Position numbers and translations under genes: made by a program
Shown: positions 6,727 through 14,129 of the stretch, in pieces
Numbering within the stretch: the stretch's first letter is position 1
Layout of the letters: each line of letters starts with the position of its first letter
The notes under the pieces: model-generated
Told to the model about the DNA's origin: nothing
The model's database searches: none
The model's input: only the letters and a program-made list of their open reading frames with translations
Assembly (NCBI RefSeq): GCF_905372335.1
Contig: NZ_CAJPOU010000035.1
Coordinates: forward strand, 1 to 14,328
Origin: Streptococcus sp. A12
GTDB lineage: Bacteria; Bacillota; Bacilli; Lactobacillales; Streptococcaceae
Reading direction: 5' to 3'
Length of the DNA stretch: 14,328 bases

Positions 6727-8217
6727 TTATTTCATAGTTGGGAAGAGCAATACGTCACGGATAGTAGTCGTATCAGTAAGGAGCATGCAGAGACGGTCAA
6801 TACCGATTCCCAATCCTCCTGTTGGTGGCATACCATATTCAAGAGCTTCTACATAATCGTAGTCAATTCCAGTTGCTTCGTCGTCTCCCAATTCTTTTGC
6901 GCGTGCCTGCGCTTCGAAACGTTCCAATTGGTCGATTGGATCGTTCAATTCTGTAAAGGCATTAGCATATTCCTTTGTCATGATGAAGAGCTCGAAACGA
7001 TCTGTGAAACGAGGATCTTCGTCATTCTTCTTAGCCAATGGTGATACAGCTACAGGGTGTCCATAGACAAAGGTTGGTTGTGTCAAGGTTTCTTCCACAT
7101 ATTCTTCGAAGAAGGCATTGATGATATGCCCCACTTCAGTGTAGTGTTTTTCAACTGGCACATGTTTTTCTTTAGCAAGGGCTACTGCTTCTTCAAAGCT
7201 CATTTCCTGCCAGAAGTCAACACCAGCAATTTCCTTGATCGCATCCACCATGTGGACACGCTTGAATGGTTCATTGATTTTAATTTCAGTTCCTTGATAA
7301 TCAACTGGACCATCCCCATGAATGGCTTTCGCAGCGTGTTGGATAATCCCTTCCGTCAAGTCCATAATATCTTGGTAGTCAGCATAGGCTTGGTAGACTT
7401 CGATGGAAGTAAATTCTGGGTTGTGGGTTGCATCCATTCCTTCGTTACGGAAGATACGTCCAATCTCATAGACGCGTTCCATCCCACCAACAATCAGGCG
7501 TTTCAAGTGAAGTTCGGTAGCGATACGAAGGACCATGTCAATGTTTTGGGCATTATGGTGAGTGATAAACGGACGCGCAGATGCTCCACCAGCTTCATTG
7601 TGAAGAACAGGGGTTTCTACTTCAAGGAAGCCTTGACCATCCAAATAACGACGGATTTCTGAAATGATTTTCGAACGGGTTACAAAGCGATTAAAGCTTT
7701 CACGATTCGAAATCAAATCCAAGTAGCGTTTGCGGTAGATGGTTTCCACATCTGAAAGTCCGTGGAATTTTTCAGGCAAGGGACGAAGGGCTTTAGACAA
7801 GTGTGTGATGTGAGTAGCTTTGATGGAAAGCTCACCCATGTCTGTCCGCATCACTTCTCCTTCTACCCCAAGGAAATCTCCAAGGTCAGCCTTTTTGAAA
7901 ATTTCATAATTTTCTTCACCGACCGCATCTTTCCGAACGTAAATTTGGATTTGACCTTCACGGTCTTGAAGGTGGGCAAAGCCAACCTTCCCTTTCCCAC
8001 GTTTGGTTACAAGACGACCCGCAATAATGGCCGTTTCGTTCAAGTCATGAAGTTGTTCTTTATCTAATTCTGAATATTTTTCTTTCAATTGACCAGAATC
8101 TGCAGTTCGTTCGAATCGCTTTCCAAATGGGTCGATTCCTTGTTCACGAAGGGCCGCCATCTTTTCGCGACGGACAATCTGCTGGTCATTTAATTCTTCC
8201 ATATGTTCAGTAGTCAT
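6727..8217 (-). CDS. lysS: Lysyl-tRNA synthetase, class II
   Basis: Cytosolic enzyme that charges tRNA(Lys) with lysine using ATP. The 496 residues match the class II bacterial family. In order: an N-terminal helix, an OB-fold anticodon-binding domain (about 64-140, with GRLVTKRGKGKVGFAHLQD), then the catalytic core with RYLDLI (164-169), motif 2 FRNEGMDATHNPEF (256-269) carrying the ATP-binding Arg257, and motif 3 GGLGIGIDRL (467-476). The C-terminus LLFPTMK is typical. The start is fixed by AGGAGG six bases upstream of the ATG; Met6 is a less likely start. It has its own extended -10 promoter and shares its terminator with the facing phosphatase gene. No T-box leader fits in the short upstream region. 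A 201-codon frame on the other strand is a shadow. Confidence 0.98.
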   Translation of the reverse strand: MTTEHMEELNDQQIVRREKMAALREQGIDPFGKRFERTADSGQLKEKYSELDKEQLHDLNETAIIAGRLVTKRGKGKVGFAHLQDREGQIQIYVRKDAVGEENYEIFKKADLGDFLGVEGEVMRTDMGELSIKATHITHLSKALRPLPEKFHGLSDVETIYRKRYLDLISNRESFNRFVTRSKIISEIRRYLDGQGFLEVETPVLHNEAGGASARPFITHHNAQNIDMVLRIATELHLKRLIVGGMERVYEIGRIFRNEGMDATHNPEFTSIEVYQAYADYQDIMDLTEGIIQHAAKAIHGDGPVDYQGTEIKINEPFKRVHMVDAIKEIAGVDFWQEMSFEEAVALAKEKHVPVEKHYTEVGHIINAFFEEYVEETLTQPTFVYGHPVAVSPLAKKNDEDPRFTDRFELFIMTKEYANAFTELNDPIDQLERFEAQARAKELGDDEATGIDYDYVEALEYGMPPTGGLGIGIDRLCMLLTDTTTIRDVLLFPTMK

Positions 8218-8244
8218 TTGGAACCTCCTAAGTTATTCTCCCCT

Positions 8245-8253
8245 ATTTTATCA
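8245..8253 (-). promoter_or_regulatory. Extended -10 promoter of lysS
   Basis: The minus strand reads TGATAAAAT. No good -35 box is at the expected distance (GTGTAT at 17 bp). It would give a leader of about 20 bases carrying the strong AGGAGG site. Confidence 0.55.
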
Positions 8254-8294
8254 TATTTGACGGGGAAATACACTATTCTTGAGCGGGAAAAATG

Positions 8295-8344
8295 AAAAAA
8301 GGAATGTAAGGAAAGGGTTCCTTCTCCCTTTTCCATCACATTCC
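8295..8344 (-). terminator. Terminator of the MacAB-like efflux operon
   Basis: In the minus-strand transcript GGAATGT (8338-8344) pairs with ACATTCC (8301-8307), and inside it GGAAAAGGG pairs with CCCTTTCC with one bulged base. Six U residues follow (8295-8300). The long imperfect hairpin lies about 55 bases past the permease stop and upstream of the lysS promoter. Confidence 0.8.
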
Positions 8345-8400
8345 ATTCATTCATAATCAAATTCTACTTCATCCGAGTCAAGCATGTAGGGCATTCATCC

Positions 8401-9753
8401 TTATTCATAGCGAAGAGCTTCAATCGGATCCAGTTTTGATGCCTTGCTTGCTGGTAAGATACCAAAGACAATTCCGACACAAGCTGAAAAGATGATACTT
8501 CCGATAGCCACTGACATGGAGACGACTGGTGGTCCTTCTAGAGCACCTGCGGCAGCTGTGGCGATGAGGGCATTGACACCATAAGCCAATCCCAGACCGA
8601 GAATTCCTCCCATCATGGTCAAGACCATGGATTCGATGAGGAATTGAATCAAGATTTTTCCACGAGTAGCTCCAAGAGCTTTTCTCAGACCGATTTCACG
8701 TGTCCGCTCGGTCACAGAAACCAACATGATATTCATGACCCCAATCCCACCAACGAGAAGGGAGATTCCTGCAATCGCACCAATGACTGTTGTCATAATA
8801 CCGAGCATTTGATTGGTCTGCTCCAAGATACTATCCATGTTAAAGATTTGGAACTCTCCTTGGCGAACTCCCGACAACTCGGTTAATTTTTTCGCCGCTT
8901 CGATCCCAGTTGGTTTAATCTGTTTGACATCCGGGATATGCACCACAATAGTAGAAATTTCTTCTGTTCCAAATTCTGAAGCTACTTGGGTATTGGCCAT
9001 CAAGGCACTTCCTCCAGAAGAAACCCCGTATAATGCAGATCCAGCATTTGGATCCTTGAAGATCCCTACCACCCGATAGTTGTTGTCTCCGACAGCAACC
9101 ACTTGGTTGAGGGCACTTTCCGTTCCAAACAAGGTCGAAGCTAAGCCTTCATCCAACATGATGACCCGTGAGAAACTCTGATAATCTGAAGGATTTAGTT
9201 TTCTTCCTGAAACTAATTCAAATTTTCTTACTGAGAAATAAGTATCATTGACTCCCATGATATTGACCCCTTCAGATTTTTTCTTCTGATAGGAGATAGT
9301 GGCATTGGTCGTATTACCAACATAGTAGCCATCAATACCAGGAATCTTGGTCAATTCCTTGACCCATTCTTCTTGAACGACGGGTGGTGTTTCAAGGATT
9401 GGGTTGTCAACGTCCTCGCTACTTTCCTCTCCATAGCCAGCTGGCGGTGACATTCCTTGGTCTTCTTCACTGGCAACACCGCCTTCGCCACCACCTTCTG
9501 CGCCTCCTTCTTCTGAGACAGGTTCTGGTCCAAGATTAAAACCAGTCATGTAGCCACTCTTTCGGGCGGAATAGGAAATCTGAACATATTGTTGATCCTT
9601 GGTAAAGGTCTTAGTCACTCCCGCTTTCATCCCATCTCCGAGAGCCATGATGACAACGACTGAGGCAACCCCGATGATAATCCCTACCATGGTTAAGAAC
9701 GATCTCATTTTATGTCCCATAATGGAACTAATAGCGAATTTCCAGTTCTGCAT
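8401..9753 (-). CDS. MacB-like ABC transporter permease
   Basis: Membrane subunit of a tripartite-type efflux ABC transporter that works with the ATPase and fusion protein encoded just upstream. The 450 residues give one transmembrane helix near the N-terminus (about 20-38), a large extracellular MacB-type domain (about 40-315), and three C-terminal helices (318-340, 372-398, 412-434). FtsX-type marks are TERTREIGLRKALGATR (348-364), the coupling region, and the ending ASKLDPIEALRYE. The architecture matches the pneumococcal Spr0693-0694-0695 MacAB-like pump. An acidic, Gly-rich low-complexity stretch at about 76-115 is inserted just after the first helix. The start codon overlaps the ATPase stop by one base (TGATG), and its AGGAGG site lies in the last ATPase codons, so translation is coupled. 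Substrate is unknown; antimicrobial peptides or antibiotics are a family-based inference. Confidence 0.92.
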   Translation of the reverse strand: MQNWKFAISSIMGHKMRSFLTMVGIIIGVASVVVIMALGDGMKAGVTKTFTKDQQYVQISYSARKSGYMTGFNLGPEPVSEEGGAEGGGEGGVASEEDQGMSPPAGYGEESSEDVDNPILETPPVVQEEWVKELTKIPGIDGYYVGNTTNATISYQKKKSEGVNIMGVNDTYFSVRKFELVSGRKLNPSDYQSFSRVIMLDEGLASTLFGTESALNQVVAVGDNNYRVVGIFKDPNAGSALYGVSSGGSALMANTQVASEFGTEEISTIVVHIPDVKQIKPTGIEAAKKLTELSGVRQGEFQIFNMDSILEQTNQMLGIMTTVIGAIAGISLLVGGIGVMNIMLVSVTERTREIGLRKALGATRGKILIQFLIESMVLTMMGGILGLGLAYGVNALIATAAAGALEGPPVVSMSVAIGSIIFSACVGIVFGILPASKASKLDPIEALRYE

Positions 9754-10448
9754 CAGGCCCTCCTTTCGTTGCGGCTATCCGAAGAAATCACTCCATCTCG
9801 AATGACAATCTGACGTTTGGCATAGGCAGCAATCTCCGTTTCATGGGTCACCATGATAATGGTTTTGCCTTCTTGATTGAGGGCTGTCAAAAGCTCCATA
9901 ATCTGATCGCCGGTCTTGGAGTCAAGAGCTCCTGTTGGTTCATCCGCTAAGATAATAGAAGGATGATTGACCAAAGCACGCGCGATGGCCACCCGTTGTT
10001 TTTGCCCTCCAGACAGTTCCGAAGGAAGGTGGTGCATCCGCGTATCTAGCTCAACTTTCTTTAAAAATTGTTCAGCTAATTCCTTTCGTTTAGAAGGATT
10101 CACTCCTGCATAAATCAAGGGAAGCTCGACATTTTGAAAAGCATTGAGTTTCGATAGAAGAAAGAATTGTTGGAAGACAAAGCCTATTTGCTCATTGCGA
10201 ACCTGGGCTAATTTCTTCTCACTAAGATTTCCTACTTCTTCCCCCTCTAGCCTATACTCACCGCTGGTCGGACGATCCAGAAGACCAATGATGTTCATTA
10301 GGGTAGATTTCCCAGACCCGGAAGGTCCCATGATAGCTAGAAATTCCCCTTCTTCCACATCTAAATGGATATCCTTTAATACCTGTAGGGTTTGATCGCC
10401 ATTTTGATAACTTTTATTGATGTTTTTCAGCTCAATCAATTTTGTCAT
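9753..10448 (-). CDS. MacB-like ABC transporter ATP-binding protein
   Basis: Cytoplasmic ATPase of the efflux transporter, LolD/MacB group. With the start used here it has 231 residues: Walker A GPSGSGKST (41-49), Q-loop FQQF (92-95), signature LSGGQ (145-149), Walker B IILADEPT (165-172) with catalytic Glu170, and H-loop His202. The frame can be extended to an ATG at 10508, but that would add 20 residues unlike the family and overlap the upstream gene by 77 bases. The ATG at 10446-10448 starts the normal MTKLIELKNI sequence and has AGAGG upstream. Even so, it overlaps the end of the fusion-protein gene by 17 bases. It is the middle gene of a coupled three-gene operon. Confidence 0.95.
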   Translation of the reverse strand: MTKLIELKNINKSYQNGDQTLQVLKDIHLDVEEGEFLAIMGPSGSGKSTLMNIIGLLDRPTSGEYRLEGEEVGNLSEKKLAQVRNEQIGFVFQQFFLLSKLNAFQNVELPLIYAGVNPSKRKELAEQFLKKVELDTRMHHLPSELSGGQKQRVAIARALVNHPSIILADEPTGALDSKTGDQIMELLTALNQEGKTIIMVTHETEIAAYAKRQIVIRDGVISSDSRNERRA

Positions 10449-11589
10449 ATTTTCCGACCTCTTTCCCATCTTCCAAATCGCCAGAAGGGTTGGTGATGAC
10501 TTGAGCATCCTTGTTCAAACCAGATAAGATTTCTTGATTTTCTGCATCTGCATTTCCTAAGGTAACATTGACTTTTTTAGCCTTGCCAGCTTCAATCGTC
10601 CAAACATAGCTTTGATCGCCGTCTGATAAGACACTTGTCACAGGAACCAAAGGATGGATGGTTGAACTTTTTACTTCAATATTGACAGAGAAGCCTTGTT
10701 TCAAATCACCAATCTCACTGGTAATATCTACCGTAAACGGATATTTAGCTCCCCCTGTTCCTTGTCCAGAACCTGCGGCATTTGCACCAGCCTGACCAGC
10801 TTCTGTCGGATAATTGGCAACATAGCTAATCTTTCCAGTCCATTTTTTCCCAGGATAGACCTTAGAGGTTAAGGTCACTTCCTGACCAACTGAAATGTTG
10901 GCTAGATTGTACTCAGACAACTCACCTTTTACTTGAAGGTTACCGTTGCTGACAATATGAACAAGGGTTTGGTTGGTTCCGGTTGTTGATTTGGAGACAT
11001 CTTTATTGACTTCTACAACCGTTCCATCTGTACTACTTTTTACGGTTGTAGCATCCAACAAAGCTTTAGCTTTTTCCATATTGGCTACAGCATCCGCACG
11101 GGCATCGCGCAAATCACCCACTTGTGTGTCCAAAGAGCGTTGGGCTTGAGAGGCTGATTTGCTATCTGCTTCCTCATCCCCTGTTGTATCAATGGTCACT
11201 CCATTGGTCATGAGATCGTTCAATTGACGATCTGCCTTATTGACCGCACGTACCGCCGCGTCATAGGCAGATTGCGCTTCTGTACTACTATATTGAACAA
11301 TAGCTTGGCCAGCGGTTACTTGATCCCCGACATTCACTAGGATGGATTGCAAATCTCCTTTGGTTCCGTCAAAATAAATATATTGTTCTTGATTGGCTGT
11401 GACCTTACCTGTCAATAAAACAGAGGAAGCAATCGAACCTTCTTTCACGGTTTGTACCATAGGTGTCATATCGACCATTTCTTCAGGGCCACTACCTGAT
11501 TTTCCAAAAGCAAGCCAGCTCCCCATTCCTACAACTGCTATAGCAGCACCAGTCGCTGTAATAATTTGCCATTTTTTAAATTTCTTCAT
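10432..11589 (-). CDS. MacA/HlyD-like membrane fusion protein of the efflux pump
   Basis: Periplasmic-adaptor-type protein, here anchored outside a Gram-positive membrane, that partners the ATPase and permease. The 385 residues comprise a signal anchor (about 8-27), an N-terminal lipoyl half (about 66-101, GDQVTAGQAIVQY), a helical hairpin (about 104-180, rich in Ala, Asp and Gln), the second lipoyl half DGTVVEVNKDV (188-198), a beta-barrel domain with an Ala/Gly/Gln-rich loop (263-281), and a membrane-proximal domain to the end. The helical hairpin is much shorter than in Gram-negative MacA, as expected without an outer-membrane channel. A GGAGG site six bases before the ATG fixes the start. 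It is the first gene of the operon, driven by the promoter at 11632-11658 and divergent from gor. Confidence 0.92.
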   Translation of the reverse strand: MKKFKKWQIITATGAAIAVVGMGSWLAFGKSGSGPEEMVDMTPMVQTVKEGSIASSVLLTGKVTANQEQYIYFDGTKGDLQSILVNVGDQVTAGQAIVQYSSTEAQSAYDAAVRAVNKADRQLNDLMTNGVTIDTTGDEEADSKSASQAQRSLDTQVGDLRDARADAVANMEKAKALLDATTVKSSTDGTVVEVNKDVSKSTTGTNQTLVHIVSNGNLQVKGELSEYNLANISVGQEVTLTSKVYPGKKWTGKISYVANYPTEAGQAGANAAGSGQGTGGAKYPFTVDITSEIGDLKQGFSVNIEVKSSTIHPLVPVTSVLSDGDQSYVWTIEAGKAKKVNVTLGNADAENQEILSGLNKDAQVITNPSGDLEDGKEVGKYDKID

Positions 11590-11631
11590 TTCTTTCCTCC
11601 AATATTCGAAAGCGTTTCAAATTATAAGTTT

Positions 11632-11658
11632 AGTATATCATATTTCCTCATTTTTCAA
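11632..11658 (-). promoter_or_regulatory. Promoter of the MacAB-like efflux operon
   Basis: The minus strand has the extended -10 TGATATACT (11632-11640) and TTGAAA (11653-11658) with a short 15-bp spacer. A leader of about 35 bases follows, containing the imperfect dyad GAAA-CGC-TTTC (11608-11618). Confidence 0.55.
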
Positions 11659-11729
11659 TTCAGAATCATCTGTTTTGCACGTTTTTTTTGCTATCTTGTT
11701 TTCTCCTCCTATTCAACGATGGCAATTTC

Positions 11730-11758
11730 TTGATTTTTGTAACCTTTGTTGTTACAAT
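11730..11758 (+). promoter_or_regulatory. Promoter of gor
   Basis: TTGATT (11730-11735), a 17-bp spacer and the extended -10 TGTTACAAT (11750-11758) make a strong sigma-A promoter. The start near 11765 leaves about 25 bases before the gor ATG, including the AAAGGAG site. Confidence 0.75.
11737..11757 (+). repeat. Perfect dyad in the gor promoter (probable operator)
   Basis: TTGTAAC (11737-11743) and GTTACAA (11751-11757) are exact inverted copies separated by 7 bases. The dyad fills the space between the -35 and -10 boxes and includes most of the -10. The position fits a repressor site. It does not match the Rex, CopY, AdcR or FabT consensus that I know. Confidence 0.5.
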
Positions 11759-11789
11759 GAAAGTGTAAATCAACAAAGGAGTACTAACC

Positions 11790-13139
11790 ATGAAAGAATT
11801 TGATATTATCTCCATAGGTGGAGGTAGCGGAGGGATTGCTACCATGAACCGAGCGGGAGAACATGGAGCCCGAGCTGCTGTTATTGAAGAAAAGCAACTA
11901 GGTGGGACCTGTGTCAACAAAGGATGTGTCCCTAAAAAAATTATGTGGTATGGCGCCCAAATTGCTGAAGCCATTCGTGATTACGGTCCAGATTATGGGT
12001 TTACTTCTGAACAGACCAATTTTGATTTTGCGACCTTAAGAAAAAATCGCGAAGCTTATATTGATCGGGCTCGTTCTTCTTATGATGGCAGTTTTAAACG
12101 AAATGGTGTGGAGTATATCCAAGGTCGCGCTCGCTTTGTCGACGCCCATACAGTCGAAGTCAACGGGGAAACCATCAAGGCTAAACACATTGTGATCGCT
12201 ACAGGAGCTCATGCTTACATCCCAGATCTAGCTGGAGCAGACCTAGGAGAAACCTCTGACGATGTCTTTGCTTGGGAAGAACTACCAAAATCAGTTGCCA
12301 TTATTGGCGCTGGCTACATTGCGGTAGAACTAGCCGGTGTGCTACATGCCCTTGGTGTTAAGACAGACCTCTTCGTTCGAGGTGATCGTCCTTTAAGAAA
12401 GTTTGATTCTTACATTGTCGATGGCTTAATGGAGGAGATGGATAAACAAGGATTGCCTCTCCATCCTCACAAGGTTCCTGTCCGACTCACAAAGGAAGAA
12501 AATGGTCAAATCCGAGTGTATTTCGAAGATCAAACATCTTTTGTCGCTGATCATGTCATCTGGGCGACCGGCCGAAAACCAAACGTCCAAGACCTCCATC
12601 TAGAAGCTGCAGGCGTCACCTTAAATGAAAAAGGATTCATTGCAGTGGATGAATACCAGAATACGGTTGTTCCTAGCATCTATGCTCTTGGAGATGTCAC
12701 AGGCGAAAAAGAATTAACTCCTGTCGCTATCAAGGCAGGGCGTACCCTATCCGAACGTCTCTTTAATGGAAAAACCGATGCTAAAATGGACTACGCAACC
12801 ATTCCGACCGTTATCTTTTCCCATCCTGCTATTGGTACAGTCGGTCTCACTCAAGAAGAAGCCGAAAAACAATATGGAAAAGAAGCTATCAAGGTCTATA
12901 CTTCAAGTTTCGCCTCTATGTATTCAGCTGTGACCCAGCATCGTCAGTTGGCTAAATTTAAACTCATCACTGCAGGACCGGAAGAAACCGTTGTCGGTCT
13001 CCATGGACTTGGGTATGGGGTGGATGAAATGATCCAAGGATTTGCCGTTGCTATCAAGATGGGAGCCACAAAAGCTGATTTCGATGCAACAGTCGCTATT
13101 CATCCAACTGGATCCGAAGAATTCGTTACCATGCGCTAA
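11790..13139 (+). CDS. gor: Glutathione-disulfide reductase
   Basis: Cytosolic flavoenzyme that reduces glutathione disulfide with NADPH, keeping imported or synthesised glutathione reduced during oxidative stress. The 449 residues match the family. In order: FAD-binding GGGSGG (10-15), redox-active disulfide GGTCVNKGC with Cys41 and Cys46, ATG (138-140), NADPH-binding GAGYIAVE (173-180) followed by FVRGDRPLR with Arg197 and Arg203 that fit an NADPH phosphate site, ALGDVTG (299-305), and the C-terminal HPTGSEE with catalytic His438 and Glu443. The arginines argue against a NADH-linked dihydrolipoamide dehydrogenase. The start follows AAAGGAG at good spacing. Divergent from the efflux operon, with its own promoter and terminator; pneumococcus has the same neighbours. 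Confidence 0.96.
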   Translation: MKEFDIISIGGGSGGIATMNRAGEHGARAAVIEEKQLGGTCVNKGCVPKKIMWYGAQIAEAIRDYGPDYGFTSEQTNFDFATLRKNREAYIDRARSSYDGSFKRNGVEYIQGRARFVDAHTVEVNGETIKAKHIVIATGAHAYIPDLAGADLGETSDDVFAWEELPKSVAIIGAGYIAVELAGVLHALGVKTDLFVRGDRPLRKFDSYIVDGLMEEMDKQGLPLHPHKVPVRLTKEENGQIRVYFEDQTSFVADHVIWATGRKPNVQDLHLEAAGVTLNEKGFIAVDEYQNTVVPSIYALGDVTGEKELTPVAIKAGRTLSERLFNGKTDAKMDYATIPTVIFSHPAIGTVGLTQEEAEKQYGKEAIKVYTSSFASMYSAVTQHRQLAKFKLITAGPEETVVGLHGLGYGVDEMIQGFAVAIKMGATKADFDATVAIHPTGSEEFVTMR

Positions 13140-13145
13140 TATCAG

Positions 13146-13171
13146 AAAAGGTTTGTCTGACAAGCCTTTTT
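13146..13171 (+). terminator. Rho-independent terminator of gor
   Basis: AAAAGGTTTGT (13146-13156) pairs with ACAAGCCTTTT (13160-13170), with one G-U pair, around a 3-base loop; T residues follow. It lies 6 bases past the gor stop. The following 140 bases, up to the next hairpin, show only a weak 6-bp inverted repeat (CTTACA/TGTAAG, 13242-13257) and no gene. Confidence 0.88.
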
Positions 13172-13314
13172 CTTCTGTTTTTATTTTAATGGATCATCAT
13201 TGGAGCTACCATAGTCTAATCTTTCATTTTAACTTTCTTTCCTTACATTTTTGTAAGATAACTAGGTTTGATAAGATAACCATCAGATTCACTAATAGAT
13301 TTCAACATCCATAT

Positions 13315-13350
13315 AAAAGAGCCTGAAGATACGCTTCAGGCTCTGTTTTT
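13315..13350. terminator. Terminator of the cyclase gene, probably bidirectional
   Basis: AGAGCCTGAAG (13318-13328) and CTTCAGGCTCT (13334-13344) form a perfect 11-bp stem around ATACG. A-rich sequence to the left gives a short U tract for the minus-strand cyclase transcript, and seven T residues at right serve plus-strand read-through from gor. The cyclase stop codon lies directly beside the T run. Confidence 0.88.
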
Positions 13351-14082
13351 TTAAGGCAAGATAGCAATGGCACGAACAGGTGAACCAGTTGCCTTGTCCC
13401 AGTGAGGGAAGGCAATTGAAATCAAGGCACCTACTGCTGGCACTTGATCCAAGTGGTTCAAGACTTCTACTTGGTAGATATTTTGTTCCAAAAGGTAGTA
13501 TTCATTGACCAAGCCATGCTCTGCTGCTGGAATACCAGCATCTGTGTCAAAGGTTTCATGACCCACAGCCTTGACATGGCGTTCATGAATCAAGAATTCC
13601 AAAGCTTCACGACTCCATCCTGGACTTTGTTGAACCCCATTTTCATCGAGGTTACGCATAGCATCTTGATCTGGCCAACGTTTTGACCAATCACTACGGA
13701 AGGCAACAAAAGCACCCTCAGCAATTTGTCCATGCTCTGCCTCAAAGTCTAAGATATCTTGTTTGCTCAAGATAAAGTTTGGATTGGCGGCTACTTCTTT
13801 AGACTTGTCGATAACATAGAGTGGCAAGAGGAGATCTTTGAGGTCAATCTCATCCAACCAACGACCACCTTCTACAAAGTGAATCGGCGCATCGATATGC
13901 GTTCCGTATTGACCAACCACTGTAAATTTTTGAACATGGAAACCATCTTTTAATGTGAAAAGATCTTCTTGTTGCAAAGCAGGAAGGGCTGGAAAGTGTG
14001 GACTTTCCGCATTGATTTGGTGACTCAAGTCCACCCATTTTTTAGCTTGCAATTCTTTATAAATATTTAGTAAATCTGACAT
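13351..14082 (-). CDS. Cyclase / kynurenine formamidase-like metal hydrolase
   Basis: Member of the cyclase family (KynB-like, metal-dependent amide or lactone hydrolases), probably cytosolic. The 243 residues hold the family metal site YGTHIDAPIH (59-68) with His62, Asp64 and His68, and a second conserved block VGHETFDTD (173-181) with His175 and Glu176. SHQINAESPHFP (20-31) near the N-terminus is also typical. No signal peptide is visible. AAAGGA five to ten bases upstream supports the start. It is a single-gene unit with its own promoter and terminator. No other tryptophan-kynurenine gene is in the window, and streptococci generally lack that pathway, so the family name should not be read as its substrate. 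Function is unknown beyond hydrolase. Confidence 0.85.
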   Translation of the reverse strand: MSDLLNIYKELQAKKWVDLSHQINAESPHFPALPALQQEDLFTLKDGFHVQKFTVVGQYGTHIDAPIHFVEGGRWLDEIDLKDLLLPLYVIDKSKEVAANPNFILSKQDILDFEAEHGQIAEGAFVAFRSDWSKRWPDQDAMRNLDENGVQQSPGWSREALEFLIHERHVKAVGHETFDTDAGIPAAEHGLVNEYYLLEQNIYQVEVLNHLDQVPAVGALISIAFPHWDKATGSPVRAIAILP

Positions 14083-14129
14083 GTGGATTCCTTTCCTATA
14101 AGTGCTACATGAGATAAATGAATAAGGTT

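Noticed and set aside
7057..7662. 201-codon open frame on the plus strand inside lysS
   Set aside because: It lies wholly antisense to a clear LysRS gene, has Phe/Trp-rich unnatural composition, and no ribosome site or promoter.
8218..8300. Possible T-box or riboswitch ahead of lysS
   Set aside because: The leader is only about 20 bases after the likely promoter, with no room for a T-box; the hairpin further upstream belongs to the efflux operon terminator.
10449..10508. Longer start for the ABC ATPase, adding 20 residues
   Set aside because: It would overlap the fusion-protein gene by 77 bases, the added residues are unlike the family, and the internal ATG has a suitable ribosome site and begins the standard N-terminus.
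11608..11618. cre-like site (GAAA-CGC-TTTC) in the leader of the efflux operon
   Set aside because: Compared with the CcpA consensus it lacks one central base and mismatches at the outer T/C positions on either strand, so carbon-catabolite control is not supported.
13172..13317. Small plus-strand frame or promoter in the spacer between gor and the cyclase
   Set aside because: The ATG-initiated frame has no ribosome site and is rich in His/Phe as in random AT-rich DNA; the promoter-like TTGTAA-15-TAAGAT has a short spacer and no gene behind it.
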